Below the pieces are notes generated by a model that was not told where the DNA came from, did no database searches, and worked only from the letters and a program-made list of their open reading frames with translations. The position numbers and the translations under genes were made by a program. Shown here in pieces: positions 61,995 to 64,000 of a stretch of 64,000 bases of DNA. The stretch is from Rhytidiadelphus loreus (taxonomy: Eukaryota; Streptophyta; Bryopsida; Hypnales; Hylocomiaceae): NCBI GenBank assembly GCA_947034895.1, contig OX344762.1, forward strand, positions 81,214,981-81,278,980, written 5' to 3'. Numbering within the stretch: the first letter of the stretch is position 1; every line of letters begins with the position of its first letter.

Positions 61995-64000
61995 TCTCAA
62001 CATGAGCGAGAGGAGATCCTATACGCACGGAGAAGGAGTTGTTACCTACTTTGCAATCCTGCACGCGCAGGTTTGAATGAGAATCTACATCTGCATTCTA
62101 TGGCTGTGTAGTTTTAGAGAGATCACTGCCAACGTTGTATTGGCAAACCTTTTTTCCATCTAGCATCAGTGTAGTGTTAGAGCTTTTTTGTCGATTGCTC
62201 ATGCGACTTCTAACATCCGTGCAGTAGAGTATGTAATATTTGTAAATAATATTTCCTACTGTCTAGGACTAGGATGCCAAAATCGAAGAAGTCGAAGTCA
62301 CTAGTGTGCTTTTGGAACTCGCACGCTGTTTCAATTGATAGGCACGAGTGACTTGGGTATTCCTCTCTGTAACAATTGTGAATCCTGAGGAGTATATGTC
62401 TTTCTTCTTAATGCGAACTTTTGCTTTACACCGGAATATGGTGGCCAAGGGAAGTCTCTTCCTGCTTGCATCATACAAGTAATGTTGGTTTTGCCGTAGA
62501 TATGTGTTTAGTCTGCTTTTCAGATATATTTTTTTGTGAAACTTAGCTGTACAATTAACCTTTCAGTTCAAAACTTGAATGTGTGTTGCCCGAATGGCCT
62601 CTATTCTGGAGCACGGACTCCCGAACACTGACACCCTTTGTTCTTCTTGTTTTCTTCCTTTCAAAGAAGTAGCCTTCAATTAAATGTGCAGGAGGGAAAA
62701 GACACAAATGATTCAATCAGGGTCCCTGAAAAGCGTGGTCGTATTGGAGGTCAAAGTGGGGGCAAGCTTCCACTTGCGTGACTGACACCTTTTGTGTGGA
62801 CCACTTGCCCTTCTTGTATGAAGATTTGCTGATAAGTACTACGTAGCATGTGAAACAACAAATGTTGAATTGAAGGAAAATGGGTTGTTGAGCTATAAAA
62901 GAGTCCGTCTTGATTCAGTTGTCAGTTGTGCGAGTGCTGTGCTCAACTGTTGATAAAAGACATCCTCCTTGACAAGTTGGGTCTCTGATCAATGATTGAA
63001 GAGAAACTGTTTTTCAATTCTTGTCGTGTGGATAATTTGTGAAGATAGACCCGACAAGTTGAAAGCGGTGCTGAAACCCATTTGCGGTGCATTGATGATG
63101 TTACTGCCTCGTAGATTTTGTGGTATCACTGTCAGTGGATTCTGTACTTCAACAAGATATTCATCTGAAAACAGTCAAGAAAAATAACCAAACTTGATCT
63201 TCACCGATTTCTCTTTAAGGTAGCCGAGTAAGCCGACCCATTTTCAATCACCTAAGCAATTGAGCATGTGTGTAGCACGGGTGTGTTTGAGGGAAATTTT
63301 TTTCCAGTGTACAGAAAGAGAGTTAAGAAGGATTCCATAAATTTTCACAATTTTATTTCCCAAAATAAATGTCATGAGTTTTCTAGGTGAAAATTATGTT
63401 CATCCCATATTGGTCATATAGGTCAACTTGTTTCCGACCAAGGTTTGGGTGCAAAATCAAGAGTGCTTCATTTTTGTGATAGAAAATTGTAGCACCAATC
63501 ACATTAGATGAAATTTAGTTGGTCTATAAGATTGTGAGTTTTCTTGAGTTCCTAGTAGTTCCCATATTGTGGAAACTTGATCATAGCAATAGTAGGTTGA
63601 TGTAGCCAAGTGATTCCCATGTAAGTTAATAATATATATATATTTAAATAAATTTGAAATGATTTTTTATTTTGACCAATAGTGGTTGGTTCCCATCATA
63701 GGGAGCCAATGTGAAACAACCCTTCATGATGGTTGAAAAACATCTAATAAGAGTGCTTCATTGCCAACTACCAAATGGGGGGTGATCATAAATGGGTAGG
63801 CTCCTATACTAGGAAAAAAAAATGGGCTTGAGGTAGGAGGTCCATAAAGTGAACCATTTATCAATTGATTTGCAATTTGGGAGTTTGATTTGGAAAGTTT
63901 GATTCTTGAAAGGTAAATGAAATTGGCATATGTAGAAAGGAGAGTTCTTTAGAGTAGAGTGTATTGTCCATGTCTTCATAAACATGCTTGATGGATTTTG
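61995..64000. other. ABI3-like 3' UTR and downstream flank
   Basis: About 300-500 bases after the TAA look like 3' UTR. At 62691-62779 a TGTGCAG acceptor precedes an open stretch EGKDTNDSIRVPEKRG ending at TGA, a possible alternative 3' exon. The last 0.7 kb is AT-rich repeat-like DNA. No further gene seen. Confidence 0.4.

Overview
The window is nuclear DNA of a streptophyte plant. Genes are rich in GT-AG introns, the spacers are very AT-rich, and there is a land-plant-type ABI3/VP1 factor (B2 and B3 domains), a plant GH28 polygalacturonase and a class II DYRK kinase. These fit a non-seed land plant (bryophyte, lycophyte or fern grade) better than a seed plant, but I cannot name the species.

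Layout. 1-4.68 kb: repeats, including a 3.35-kb CACTA-like element without coding capacity (928-4277). 4.69-23.85 kb: one very large DNA transposon. It is bounded by a 10-bp direct repeat (TATAATGAGC at 4678-4687 and 23851-23860) and by imperfect terminal inverted repeats followed by inverted subterminal arrays (TGGATGAAA on the left, TTTCATCCA on the right). It carries a leftward Mutator-like (MULE) transposase with a SWIM finger (about 11.7-7.8 kb), broken by in-frame TAG codons, and a divergent, well-spliced multi-exon gene (about 13.1-21.3 kb). I read that gene's product as a ParB/Srx-like domain joined to a DNA amino-methyltransferase-like domain. A 161-bp GC-rich tandem array lies in what looks like its first intron. 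23.9-29.6 kb: AT-rich repeat-derived spacer.

29.6-37.0 kb (minus): a class II DYRK kinase gene in many small exons, with a LINE-derived zinc-finger fragment and a MITE in its introns. 39.6-43.1 kb (minus): a complete seven-exon polygalacturonase with a signal peptide. 43.2-57.3 kb: repeat-dominated, with three CACTA-like elements with 3-bp target duplications (one nesting a foldback MITE), a dispersed family with CATTAGA-type ends, a tRNA-like sequence and degenerate tandem repeats. 57.4-62.0 kb (plus): a GC-rich promoter-like island, a threefold tandem duplication of the 5' segment, and the ABI3-like gene (six coding exons, about 515 aa). 62-64 kb: 3' flank.

The three host genes (kinase, pectinase, transcription factor) look unrelated in function. 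The most unusual object is the 19-kb MULE with its ParB-methyltransferase-like cargo gene. All calls come from reading the sequence; no database search was possible.
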